Assembly: GCA_963922205.1 (NCBI GenBank)
Contig: CAWUHX010000085.1
Coordinates: 496,001 to 560,000, forward strand
Reading direction: 5' to 3'
Source: Romanomermis culicivorax
Lineage: Eukaryota > Nematoda > Enoplea > Mermithida > Mermithidae
Length of the DNA: 64,000 bases
Every line of letters starts with the position of its first letter. Within the stretch, counting starts at the first letter, position 1. The translations under genes and the position numbers were made by a program. A model generated the notes under the pieces. That model saw only the letters and a program-made list of their open reading frames with translations, was not told where the DNA came from and did not search any database. Below are positions 1-11,549 of the stretch, one piece after another.

Positions 1-545
1 GATAGTGCAACAGTCTGGTTCCCCAGACCTACAACAACAAAGATAAACTTAACCTCAAATGCCGGGCCTCACCAAAGAGCTCCGCAGTCTCCTAGCTGAG
101 ACAAGGAATCCCCTCAGGGATAGACTTACTTGAGTATAACCCTTAAAGGGTTTCCCAAAGCTTGCTGGGTGCAAGCTGACGCCTGGGCCTCTGGCCCTCC
201 GCCTTCGTCAATCGGAATTATCTAAATAAATAAACAAAGATATTGAACAATATATCCGACAAAATATGTAAGAAGAATGTGGATAAACCACAGTGAATAT
301 TATGTGAAAATAAGACGAATTGCTGGGAAATATATATTTATGGAGGCCAGCAATATAACAAGAATAATATAAAAAGACGATAATAATGAACAATATTTTC
401 ACTATCATTTTTGGTCTTTCTTTGGTGCTCCACTTCTATGCAAAAATGTCTGCGCCGCTGGTCGTCCATTTCCTCGATTTGCATGGCGATTTCCCCACGG
501 GAATTGCCATCAACAGGGTGCCCAACATAATTTTTTTGTGTAAAG
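1..545. other. Unassigned left edge
   Basis: No confident gene. Bases 1-230 look like the end of a dispersed repeat, ending in an AATAAATAAAC stretch. On the minus strand, about 400-545 reads as a hydrophilic, coding-like segment rich in E, D, R and Q (for example EEMDDQRRRHF). That resembles the charged tail of Myb-like accessory proteins of PIF/Harbinger transposons, but the match is from memory of the style only. The motif GTGTAAAGTGACC followed by a CCATTGAAT-like end at about 539-564 recurs at about 7610-7640, and in inverted form in the repeat at 7985-8335. Confidence 0.25.
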
Positions 546-567
546 TGACCGCATCCATTGAATAACC

Positions 568-1644
568 CCTGGGCCCCGTTGCATAAAAGAGTTGTACAAC
601 AAGTCCAACAAGTTCGACAAAACAAGTAAATTTGCGTTGCATAAAAATTTTCTAGCAAGCAACAAGCAACAACTTCAAAACAAGTGAAATGCAACAAGTC
701 AACAAGCATGTTTGGAAATGAGCATTGCATAAAAATCTGTTAACAAGCAACAAGTAACAAGTGTAGGCCTAATTCCCACCTATCTTTTAACACAGGGACA
801 ACAAGTTGGTGAAATTTCCAACAAATGGAGCGTTGCATAAAATTTTGCTAGTTACTTGTTGACAACTACTATTTTTTTGCACGCTAAATTTCGCGGTGCT
901 TTTTTGACTCATTATATTCAATAAGTCTGCGAATTTTAAATTAATTACTAGCTTTACGTCTGCTTAATATATATTATCTTATAGAGAAATATTCCTCATT
1001 ACAATGATGCTTTTTTGTCTATGTATTCCAATTATTGAATGTGAAAAATTGATTTTTCTAAAAGTGGTCATTTTTTTGTTGGATGAAATACAATAAGTAT
1101 AAAAATTGTCATATTTTATTTCTAGGTTAATGGATTTCGATAGATAGCTTTACAGTCCAAAACTATTCGTTGCCACAAAACTTGTTTTTTTTCTTTGATA
1201 ATCATTGTGGAAAATGAGCTGAATAAAGTTTCCTTGTATTCTTTAATTAATAATAAAAGCGCTAATTTTTCATTTTCTTTTAAAGGCATCTAAAAATGAA
1301 AAATGTAATTGATTAGTACATTATTTATAGACACATTATAATAAGTAATATTGATTAATATAAATAATTAATTAAACCTAAACGAAATAAATCCGGAAAT
1401 AAAAAATGGCTTAGGAAAACGTGTCACAAAGTGTCACCAATATTGCAACAAGTAATATGACTTTTATACAATGCTTGTTGCAAGTTGCAACAACTTGTGT
1501 GGGAATACAACAAGTTAGGTTTGAAGTTGTTGACTTGTTGCTTGTTTTTTTATGCAACGCTCATTTATTGGACTTGTTGCAGACAGTCCTTGTTACTTGT
1601 TACTTGCTGCTTGTTACTAATTCTTTTTATGCAACAGGCCCCTG
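568..1644. mobile_element. Foldback DNA transposon with CAACAAG subterminal repeats
   Basis: The ends are inverted copies: GGGCCCCGTTGCATAAAA at 571 and, read on the minus strand from about 1641, GGGCCTGTTGCATAAAA. Both subterminal regions (600-770 and 1440-1620) are packed with CAACAAG, GCAACAAGTAAC and GTTGCATAAAA, in opposite orientations at the two ends. The AT-rich middle (850-1420) has no credible gene. This is the structure of a non-autonomous element. The GGGCC-GTT ends recall PIF/Harbinger, but I could not find a clean 3-bp target duplication. Confidence 0.55.
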
Positions 1645-3911
1645 GTCAAAAACTCTTCCTCCAAAAACCCAGGGTAAAGGGTATTGATAAGAATAGGTAA
1701 GATACCTGTCACATACTAGATAAGGTACAGATAATGGTATACACAAACCTTATGTAATATTTTATTAATGCTTATCATTTACTTTACTAGTTCTTATGAA
1801 TGCTTATAAGTGACCTTACTTCTTGCAACTATGACCATATGCATTACCTTATTGGTACAGGCAAGTACAGGAAGGGGACCTGGGTACCCTACGTATTACC
1901 TTGTGCCTGCCTTGTCAGTACCAAATGCCTTATGTGGTACATTACCTATGCTTATCTCAACCTCATGTTGTACCTTACTAATACCTTCTTATACCGTGTG
2001 TCTTACTATACAAAGACAATGTGATGCCCAAATTTATTCTTAATAATAACAAAAAATACAATTATTTTCCATAATAAGAAACAATGATTATAAATAAAAT
2101 GAATAAGTAAATGGCTAAAAAAGTTTTCACCTGGCTTTTACATTTTGGAACTTCCACAATTTCGTATGGAGCCTTGGATTCTTCATACAATCGTTGACCA
2201 ACTGAAATATAAAATCAATCAAAAAGTCACAAAATTACAGACACAAACACAATTTGAAAATCCCTCTATTTCATCACAGAATAAGTAATTCACTTTTACG
2301 ATTCTGAATTACATTCTGTATCAACATGGCTGCCTGAAAAAAATTTAAATTCTATCAACACTTACTTCTAAATTATGGTATATTTATTAACTTGATCATC
2401 ACAATTTTTGTCAGTTCCAAGTGTCAAAAGCTTACCTGTAAACAATAAAAAAACCTGATCTGATTAAGAATGCACTCACCTAATAACATAATACTAAAGG
2501 AGCAACATGGTCTTCTTTTTCCTCACACACTTATTACCAGGCTGGGAAATTCAATTTTAATAAATTTGATCCAAGCAACTGAATCAAACTTGAACTGAAA
2601 ATATGCAATCAATAAAATAACTGGACTGATAAATTTCAACTAACAAGAACTTTTGCAGTTGCACAGCCTCCCCTGCATTCTTTTTTCCTGCCTTCTCAGC
2701 AGTTTTTGAGGTCGATTCAAGTACTTTATGACCATACCCATGGACCAAAAACAGAGACTCTATTTTCGACTTATTACCTATTTGTTCCCAGCTCTCTATC
2801 CGAAATGATGCAGACCTTGCTCTGTATTGGATACGATATCTGATTTGTCATGAGCTCGTGATAAAATCTGAAATACAAACATAACATGAATATAATAAAC
2901 CTGAAAAACAAGAATATGGAATTAACTTTTATCACAAAGACCTTCTGCACAAGTAATCCTGCTACTCAAAAGGTTCAGAAAAAATATATCAACCAGAAAA
3001 ATTTTGTACGAGCAAGGCATGTCATACAGCAACTCAGCATTTCAGAATAATTCTGGATCACAGAAAACCGAGCATTGGCTGTATGCGGAAATTGTCAAAT
3101 TGATACCCACCCGCCTGCCAAATTGTGTTTGTTTTTTGCTCAAAAATATCACATAATGCTTATTACGCTTTTTCAAGTTTATTTAAACATTCTCATGCTT
3201 CTGCAGTCAGTAAATAATTCATCGAAAAATGCAGAAAAACCAATATGTTAGTTTTAGGCCAGAATATATGTATCAAAATTAGTATTAATAAAAAGTACTG
3301 AAAAAACTTAATCAAAAATACCTAAATTGCTTGGGAATTCGACTAATGGATGACACTCAGAAAATTTTCAAGTCTTAGCCAAGGCCTTTAGTGCCAAAAC
3401 ATAGTATCCAAACAAAAGTTAGAATAGCACAATTTTTTTTAGCATTTTTACCCATGGCACAAGTTTTTGGGGTATTCAAAAGCTAAATTACTTTGATTTT
3501 TAAATATTTTAGGGTCTGGAATGCAAAATTTTTTCCAGTGGTTCTTGCTGAGTCAATGAGCATAATATTAACTGTCCTTATTCAGGCTGAATGCGAGCAA
3601 AATTTCATCAAAATAGTATACTAATAATATTGCAGCAAAATGATTGATAGCATGCCTGTAATTGGGGGAGGGAACCCCCAACTCATACCTATAAGACGTT
3701 CGATCAGTTGGGGGGGGGGGGGTAAACCGAAAATGTTGGGGAGGGGGGTTGAAAAGATTTAAAAAAACGAAAAAATTTGGAAAATTTCCCTAAAAAGCCA
3801 CTTTTTTTCTAATTTTTTCCAATTTATTTAGTTTGGGGGGTTGGGTATAGGATTGACCAAGTTGGAGGTGGGGTTTTAACATTTGTGTACAGGGCTCGAC
3901 CAAGCTGTTGG

Positions 3912-5727
3912 TAGTGATGGACCAATGCATCCGCCGATTATTGCGTTTTTCTGCCATTGGCCATCGGCTGATGTTTTGGCAAATAATCGGCCAATGGCCG
4001 ATTGTTTGGCAACATTTTGTTACAATGAATGGAGGTGCATATGCTTAAAAAACAGATTGTTCACATACATATTTTACAGTTACTTTAGTAAATACACTAT
4101 TTTTTTGTGAAAATGGTTGTTTTAATGTCTGGCATATTTGCCCTGTGTTGCCATTGATGAACTAGATGCCAAGAATTTGATAAGCTATGAATGGAATATT
4201 TTAGCTGTGGCGGTAAGAATATACTTTAATACATGTATAATGTATCCACACTTTAGATAACTATGTTTTGGCAGCTTGTCAATTAGTTGAAATGTTTTGC
4301 AGAAACTTTAAAAATCTATGAATCTAAAAACGCCTGTATTTGGGAGGAAATAGCTGAAGAAAAGTAAGCTAGATTTTGTGCCTAAATTTTTTTGAAAAAC
4401 ATTAATTAAAGAATCATATGATTAAGAATTTTACGCCACTGAATCCACAATTTCAACTTTCCTGGATTGGGTTCATTAAAGGAGGAATTGTGGGGGGAAA
4501 ATGAATCAATATTGTTACAGAAATCATAATCGAGCCCACTTTAAACCCATTGAAGACAGTAGACTTCATGCTTTGGTATCTTTACTAGATCCTGGATTTA
4601 AAAAGGATGGATTGAAATTTGAGATACAATACATATTGATCATACAAATCAAAATTAAATAATTAAGGCTTTCTGTGATCCTCAAGCAGGAGACAAAGCT
4701 GAATTATAGTCTGTTTTTTTATAAAATGCTTCCGAATAGAAAAGTGACACAAATCAGTATCATTGTCAAAACCGTTTACATAAAGCCCTTATTGTAAATT
4801 TTTCACTCGAAAAATTGTTAAGGGTTAGGTCAGTATGCACACTAATTTCCATTTCTATATTATATATTGTTTATCAAAAAATCGTGAAAATCTAAAATAC
4901 TACTTACTTTTCACTCTCATTATTTAGAAGCATTTCAAGAAAAAACGACTATAGCTTTGGCTAGAATGGTTGTCGATCAAAAAAAACAAAATCAACGCTT
5001 TTCTGAAAATATGGTTCAAAAATTTTAATGAATCTTCAAACTCATTCTCCAAACTTTCTCAGTAAGCCACAATTAATACTAATGTAAATAATTCAAGCAT
5101 TTACACTAAACTGACCAATTTTAGGCACTATTTAGGCATTGCAAGTTTATCTGAAGATGAGCTGTAGCCCAAAAAATATGCAATGTCAATATTTCAGCAA
5201 GCAAAAGCCATTGTTTTGGAATACATTACTAGAATAATGGAAGTAAAATGCTGCAACAAAACCAGAATTAGCTAATGTAAGCCAAATAGTGTGCAGTTGA
5301 AAATAAGTTTCATCATTCTGTTCTTTAGCTTTCCATGAAATTTTTATCAGCTCCAATTGGGTCAGTAGCTAGTGAATGATCATTTTAAAAAGCAAAAGAT
5401 GTTAGAAGTGGAAAAAGATCCCATTTATTGCTGAGATTGGATTCAATAGTGCAAACTGGAAAAACAAGCTGAAGTTGAAGAAGCTTCTAGTGAACTCAGC
5501 AATCAAAGTGAAAGTAGTACAACAGATGCCGTTGTTGATGACAAATTGGATGAATGAAATGTTGTTAATTATTGAATGCTGAAAATATCAGTAGAACTTT
5601 GTGAATAATTCATAATAATTTTGAATTTATTACAGTGTAGCAACTTCAGGTTCTGATGCCATCGGTGACCCTGGCCGATGCATCCGCATTGGCAGATGGC
5701 AAATTTTTGGCCATCGGTCCATCACTA
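3912..5727 (+). mobile_element. Decayed hAT transposon
   Basis: The ends are TAGTGATGGACC and GGTCCATCACTA. They are flanked by GCTGTTGG (3904-3911) and GCTGTGGG (5728-5735), an 8-bp target duplication with one mismatch, as expected for hAT. Subterminal inverted blocks (GCATCCGC, GGCCATCGG) support this. Plus-strand coding traces survive: LLDPGFKKDG near 4575-4615, and an LSAPIGSVASE-type block near 5345-5380 that is characteristic of the C-terminal hAT dimerisation domain. Stops and frameshifts are frequent, so it is not functional. A TA-type MITE is nested inside. Confidence 0.8.
4705..4953 (-). mobile_element. TA-type MITE, copy 1
   Basis: This ~249-bp block is flanked by inverted ends of about 35 bp: TATAGTCTGTTTTTTT followed by AAATGCTTCCGAATA on the left, and the inverted TTTAGAAGCATTTC with CGACTATA on the right. 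Read on the minus strand it aligns along its length with 29436-29682 in Polinton element 1. It sits in the coding remnant of the hAT element. Ends and size fit a Tc1/mariner-type miniature element. Confidence 0.7.
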
Positions 5728-7984
5728 GCTGTGGGCTCCCCCCCAACCCCCCAATCGCAGGTATGCCGTCATAAAAATGGAAATGATCCTTTAGTTTAAC
5801 ATTTTTTCTAAACAAAGCATACTTGATTCCAAAAGAGTAACATTAAAACTGTAAAAAGTGCTGTCTAAGCAAATTATTTAATATATCTGACTAATAGTTG
5901 TGAGAATATGCTGTTTGGATGTTGGAAAACCTTTCTTTTCATTATCAAGAATGAAAAAAAATTGTATTCCACCCCCCGTCCTGGCTGACCCCCAGCAGAA
6001 TTCCTATGCTGTGCATGTATGCTTACAGGTATGCTGGAAAATGAATTTTTCCAACTTTTATTTCCAAGACAGAAAGCGAAGGCTAAATTTTCCAGTGGAT
6101 TAATTTCAAAAACTAGGCAAGCAAAAGGCTTTAGATTCTTTAACCAATAAGGATTTTTACTATTCTCTCAGATTCAAAATGTTTTAATCGCACAAAAGTC
6201 AAAATTTTTTAAGGATCGCAAAAAGATTTTGGGTTAAATAACTAAAAAAATCTAGGTTTCCATCAAATTTAATCACAAGATCGAACATTAATCCATAATA
6301 TGTTGACAGTTAAAAGCTATAAGAATTAGGTAGGATGGCATTTTTTAATCTCGCACTAGAATAACATAAAAAATTGAATATAAATTGAAAACTGGCGTCA
6401 AGCGCGGGGTAACTTTCCGTTCTACAACGCTTGAACATGCATCGCCGGGCAGGAAACCCTATAACCTAATCAAAAGGACAATCAGGCTCCATGTTGCACT
6501 GTCCAACTTGACACAAAAAATTTGGCTGCACAGCCTGAAATTCAGTTGCTGTGCAAAATACCCTACTATTCTCAGTGCTCCACGGTTTTTCTATTTCCAA
6601 AATCAATATGATGCCTTCCATTTACTGTATTAACCTGTTCCAACTTGCACGAAGGCAATACCATGTTCGTCATCTACAGAAAATCGCCACGTATATGCGT
6701 GCATAATCTTGAAAATTATGATATTCAGCATATTCTTTTCTATTCCCATGTATGACTCATTGAGCTATTGTTTCTATTTTTCGCCAGGGTTCATCTCAAC
6801 CTTGTATTTATGCATAATCAATTCTAACATGGTACCCAAATTCGTGCATATGTAATCAATAACATGTTGTCCACCATCATCTATTTCACTGATCATTTAA
6901 ACTTTGATTTTCATGTTCATACCTGATCTAGTAAACAGTATTAGTTGATGTCAAAGTCTGTTATTAGATTAAATTTGGGCCTTACAAATTCTATGTAGTA
7001 TTTGACCACTTTATGTCCTACTCGGCCAGTCACAATATCAAATTTCTCAAAATTACTTTATACATTCCTATGGGGTATCCGACCTTATCTGTTTCTACCA
7101 GTACCAATTATATATTACTTTAGCAGTGCTTATGAACAACGTGACCTTATGCACGCCCCATCAGTACCGCTCATGTTACTGTAGCTAGGCTCAGGTGTTA
7201 CGTGACTTTATCCATGAGTTAAGATGACAATGTGTGTGAAATCTAAATTTTCACATTACATTATTTGACCCTTGGAGGATTGTTATAAATGTCAAATCAA
7301 ACTTATTGTGTATATTTCAGCATAACTATCTATAAATAATGAAAAAAGAAACACAACTATGAAATTCAAGTCTTATCAGTTCTTATCTATGACCACTTTA
7401 TGTCTTACATTACCAGTACATAATATTTAGATCATCTGACCGCTAGTATCAGATGAGACACTGATAAGGTATGTGATAACTTATGTGATACCTAACTGAT
7501 GCTCATGTATTTCGTTACCTTATCTGGTTCCTTAGGAGTAGACTATCAGTACCCTTAACCCTGGGAAATCACAAAAATACGTTTGTTTACACTCCTAATA
7601 AAATTTTGTGTAAAGTGACCACGTCCATTGAATTCCACCTCTAAAATGCCAATGAGGCTACCGGTTCAATTGAAACTGCAAAAAATTCCGGGGGGGGGGG
7701 TAGGGGGAATTCGACCCCCAGCAGTTTCTTGCTGACCTCCATCAGATTTGGCTCTCCTAGCAATGATTGAGAAGTTGACGAAAGAAAATGGATTAAAAAA
7801 TTTTTCTTTATTCTCTTCCAGCGTACCTTGGATTAAAAAATATCGAGTTTACATTAAGCAAACTTACGATTCTAATTCGCCGTTTATCATTTTTTACATG
7901 GTCAAAGGTGTGCCGTTTATTAGAGGGCGCCGTTTATTTGAGGGCGCCTTTTATTCGAATAAATGCGGTATTATAGGTCAATAG

Positions 7985-8335
7985 AGGTGAAAGGGGCTTT
8001 CGACCATCGGGAATTTGATGAATGCGATTACTGTACACAAGACAATTATCTCGGGTGTAAACAACCGTATTTCCGTGATTTTTCAGTGGGAGGAGTTCTC
8101 GATCGTGGGGATTTAATGAATGTGATCACTTTACACAAAAAGTTATACCGGGTGTAAACAGGCGTATTCTGATTTTTCGATGGAAGGGGTTTTCGACTGT
8201 CGGGAATTCGATTAATGCAACCACTTTACTTGAAAAATTATCTCGGGTGCAAACAAGCGTACTTTCATGATTTTTTGGTGGAAGTGGTCTTCGACCACGG
8301 GGAATTTGATGAATGCAATCACTTTATAATCCAAG
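7985..8335 (+). repeat. ~97-bp tandem repeat, about 3.5 copies
   Basis: Successive copies begin with an AGGGG(C/T)TTTCGAC-like phrase near 7992, 8091, 8185 and 8283 (spacings 99, 94 and 98). Each contains a GAATTTGATGAATGC-like phrase, a TGTACACAA/TTTACACAA phrase and TCGGGTG(T/C)AAACA. Copies differ by roughly 15-25 percent by eye. Related text in inverse orientation occurs at 539-564 and 7610-7640. Confidence 0.75.
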
Positions 8336-8520
8336 GATTTTTTCACTTCTGGATTGGGCTCTCTGCAAAGTGCCTATTCATTCTATTTATTCCTTAAGCC
8401 CAATTCAGAAGTGCAGTCGCCGATAAAAATCCTAGGATTTCTCAGTTTTGAATTGGGGTTTAGTATCACCGATTGTCGGCGACAAAAATGCTAGGATTTT
8501 TCACTTCTGGATAGAGCTTA
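8330..8520. repeat. Small foldback repeat
   Basis: The phrase GGATTTTTTCACTTCTGGATTGGGCT at about 8335-8360 recurs inverted at 8398-8440 (AGCCCAATTCAGAAGTGC, then AAAAATCCTAGG) and again in direct orientation at about 8490-8520. The arrangement can fold back on itself and looks like a miniature foldback element or palindromic repeat. Confidence 0.55.
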
Positions 8521-8597
8521 ACATGCTTATTTTAAATCCATTTTGACCGCAGTGGTTTGCAGAGTTTTCTGTTGATTTTTTTCAAAGTTTCTGTGAA

Positions 8598-8735
8598 ATG
8601 CAGTCTTTAGATGAATCTGTTACAGGTCACGAAAGTAGAAAGAAGTACAGTTTGGATTTCATGGTAAAAACTATTGCAGCAGCAAAAAAAGAAGGATATC
8701 GTTCAGTTGCTAGCCGCCTCAAAATAAGTGAATCC
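8598..8735 (+). pseudogene. pogo/CENP-B-type DNA-binding domain fragment
   Basis: The 46 or so residues from the first Met contain RKKYSLDFMVKTIAAAKK and then EGYRSVASRLKISESRV. This is the usual pattern of the N-terminal helix-turn-helix (psq/Brinker-like) domain of pogo-Tigger transposases and jerky-like proteins: KRKYS-F, two helices, then a recognition helix. After ESR the frame runs into a T-rich stretch. CAG/GTGTTA and GTGTAG/AGAAG could be intron borders, and what follows (up to about 8910) is not clearly transposase. The catalytic DDE domain is absent, so this is a fragment. Confidence 0.5.
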
Positions 8736-9065
8736 AGGGTGTTATTTTCCATTCTTCTTCTTTTAATTTCATTTAGTTGTTTTTATTCTTCCTTTGTTTT
8801 CTTTTATCACTTTTGTTTTCTTTTCTCTCCTTTTTGTTTGTTTTCTTTTTCCTTCCTTGGTGTAGAGAAGTATGGTATCTGTTTGATGATGAAACGTTAC
8901 TATTGAGATTCCATGAAAGAATAAAAAAAAGATTGGATTAAAATGTGGCCCCATGAAGCCCAAAATTTTAATAAACGGCACCCTCAAACAGACAGCCCAC
9001 TCTAATAAACGGCGTGCCAAATGAACCCAAAAAATAATAAACGGCAGGCCGCCATATATTGGAAT

Positions 9066-10150
9066 AATTAGGGTAAGTTGAAAATTAATAATATTTGAAA
9101 ATGAGATTTTGAGAAGTTTTGCATGCTGACTATGGTAATCGCATTCATTCCGCATAAAAATCAAAATTCGCATAGCTACAGCCACTTGAAAGTTTGGAAT
9201 TTCTACATTTTTTGGCGTTTTTCGGGCTGTACACCCGTTTCAAAATATCACAGCTCAGAAAATACGTGACTCTGAAGCCAGATGTTTATGAGATGCAGAA
9301 GACCATGCTCCATATGCAAGTATGAAATATGCTCCATATGCTCCATATGCAGGTATGATTTTAATTTTATAATATCTTACTTTACACTTTTTATTCCATT
9401 TTAAAGTGTCAAAACCGAAGTGAAAATAAGCCGAAAAAGTACTTTGGGGCCTCTTTTAGGCACCTTCCCATAGGATGCGACAGAATTTTTTCTTGATTTT
9501 TTCAGCCACTAATGTCTGATATATTGTGTTAAAATTTAAATCAAATTAATGCACCATTTTGGAAACTGCAGGTGTCTGCGCATTCTGAAAGTTAGTACAC
9601 AAATGCTGATTGATTCCACTAAATATGCCATCAATGATGCAGGAAAAATTGAAAACGTTCGGATTAGACAAATAAAAAAAAAAGATATCCAGGCACATAG
9701 CTGGGTCTACTAATTGGAGGGGGGCAATTTCTATTTTTGTAAGTATACATAGCAAATTGTGAAGAACACACTGTATTGGTCATACTTAGCTAAGAAAACT
9801 ATTGTCTGCAATTTTTGCACAATTGAGATGTTAATTCATCACAATAATTTTTCGAGAACGTTTATTGCAAAACTGGAAATAAATGCACATGAAAAAGTAA
9901 ATTATTTACACTAACCTAGATTTTAAAATTTCAGCACAAAGCCGGCCAGAAGTACACTAAATCAAATGTAAAATACAATCACTTATTTTGCAACAATGTG
10001 CTGATGTGTGATTAGATTAGCTTGCATTGCCCAACTTCTTACAGTAAGTTCAGTCTTTTTATTTAACTTAGTGTAGCAAGATGTACTTACTGATCAGTTA
10101 TGTAGCCTAAAATAAAATTTGGGAGGGACCGGTCCCTTCCCGTCCTCTCC
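9066..10150. other. No recognisable feature
   Basis: AT-rich sequence without a credible gene. A short direct repeat of ATGCTCCATATGC occurs three times at about 9308-9352. A palindrome-like GGGACCGGTCCC lies at about 10125-10137. Confidence 0.4.
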
Positions 10151-10159
10151 TCAGCTGAG

Positions 10160-10739
10160 TGTCTGTGTGAGTCCAACCACTGGGAAAATTTCATTGATCA
10201 GTTTACAATAGTTGTGCAAGTGTTGTAGTGTGTCTCCGCTGATTCATAGGATTTTACCAAATTTTGTCCTTTATTTGAAGAAGTGTGCAAGTCCGAAGTG
10301 GAGTGAGCTACCTGTACCATTGAAGGGCGTCTTACTGTAGCCCAATTTCGGTAGGCTTGCAGTGGGTGCTCTCTCATTATTGTTGTGAGTTATATTTTCA
10401 TACTAGTACACAAACCTGTGCCCTTTTCACGTATTGTTCCCCAAGCATGTGGGACCATTCTTATTTTCTCGCCCCCTTATTGGTTTGTACATTAGTGTAT
10501 CGTTTTTGTGTTAGATAAAGTATCAGGAGAAAACTCTCCTCTTTCCACATTATTATTTAGGAAGTCAAATTAAGAAACTAGGTTTCTTAATTTGGGATAA
10601 GCTTTGTCAGGTTTAAGTACTCTAATTAAATAATTAATCGGGTATGCATGGTTGTTGGAAACATGTGCATTAAGGATGATGCATAGACCCAACTCCTGCC
10701 TGCCTTCATCCAAAGCCCCAACAATATTTTAAAAATACA
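10160..10739 (+). repeat. Possible 5' LTR of the Ty3/Gypsy element
   Basis: This stretch lies just upstream of the gag region and is followed by ATTGGCGAAGTGC (about 10742-10754), which resembles the primer-binding-site start of many Ty3/Gypsy elements. It could start TGTCTGTG and end CAACA, consistent with TG...CA LTR ends. There is no second copy downstream in the window, because the element ends against Polinton element 1 near 19906, so LTR identity cannot be confirmed. Confidence 0.35.
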
Positions 10740-11549
10740 ACATTGGCGAAGTGCTTGGTTTGCACACTTCCTTTCCATGCGGCTGTGCTGCATCTGACTT
10801 CAGTCCCTAATTCTGGAAAATCAACCATGCCGCTCTTGTGCCCACCGCTATTGACCAGGCTTCTACAATTTGCGTAAGAGAATGACAACCATAAGCCACA
10901 CACCACCTGATCATACTCGCCAGAGGTCACCATCCAGTTGGCCCAACGTCTCCAATGCTGTGCGCCATATTTTGAATTTCCATCAGCAAATCCCGCCATC
11001 TGCTGTGAATCCCCCGCAACCACCTGCACCACCCTTGGTGAGTCTCCCGCCCATTAATCTACAGTAGCATCTGACTAGAGGGGAACACCCAACGCAGGGG
11101 CTGCCCAGGGCTATAACAGCAGTACTGCCAAAAATGGTGGCAGGGCCAGTCCTAGGCCAAATTTTGGACACCCCCCTGCTACGAGTGCTAGTGTGCCAGG
11201 TGTATCTCAAATACCACAGCCCATAAACGCCATGCAAACAGAAATCAATCCAAACATGGACCGCACTGACTCCTCAGAATCCTTTGTCAATCTTGACCCA
11301 CCACTGGCCCCAACCGCCACCGTAGCATCTGCAAGCGACTGCCGAAGCAGTTTGGCGATCATCAATGCTAACAAAGTCCACAATTTTCAGTAAGAAGTGT
11401 GTGACACCCTCGAGCAACTTAACACAGCTGCCGCACAAATAATCAACAATGTTCCCACTGTCCAAACTAATGATCAAATTATCAGCGCCATCTCCAACCG
11501 ATTTCAAGCCCAACAATTGTGTGTTCAATGCGAAATCCAGGAACAAGTT

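Larger units (their letters stand above)
3684..5765 (+). mobile_element. G-rich MITE, copy 1, split by a hAT insertion
   Basis: It begins CATACCTATAAG and ends CGCAGGTATG, with a run of G after the left end and a run of C before the right end. Internal text (GGGGGTTG-AAAA, TTTCC, TTGACCAAG) matches the uninterrupted 251-bp copy at 43315-43565 and the inverted copy at 43957-44221. Removing the nested hAT element leaves about 266 bp, close to the length of the intact copy, which supports the boundaries. Confidence 0.7.
1668..7565. mobile_element. 5.9 kb segment with imperfect CCCAGGG terminal inverted repeats
   Basis: The left end CCCAGGGTAAAGGGTATTG matches the right end read on the minus strand, CCCAGGGTTAAGGGTACTG. 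Both ends are followed by several hundred bases (1680-2030 and 6990-7560) rich in repeated ACCTTAT, GTACC and GCTTAT motifs. The core (2050-6990) has no recognisable transposase of its own and carries nested insertions (3684-5765). Stretches 2050-3650 and 5770-6990 hold nothing I can identify; the short frames there look random. Superfamily and target duplication are unresolved, and two unrelated copies of one short repeat could also give this picture. Confidence 0.4.
7880..9065 (+). mobile_element. Decayed pogo/Tigger-like DNA transposon
   Basis: Multiple GCCGTTTATTA motifs lie in one orientation at 7889-7960 and in the opposite orientation at 8965-9050, forming inverted subterminal repeats. 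Between them is one short exon-like coding segment with a helix-turn-helix signature (8598-8735). The exact ends are not clear. The tandem repeats at 7985-8335 and the foldback at 8330-8520 lie inside it. Confidence 0.5.

Noticed and set aside
5900..6633. Short frames of 67 and 82 codons as genes
   Set aside because: No family, no splice context and random-looking composition in AT-rich DNA.
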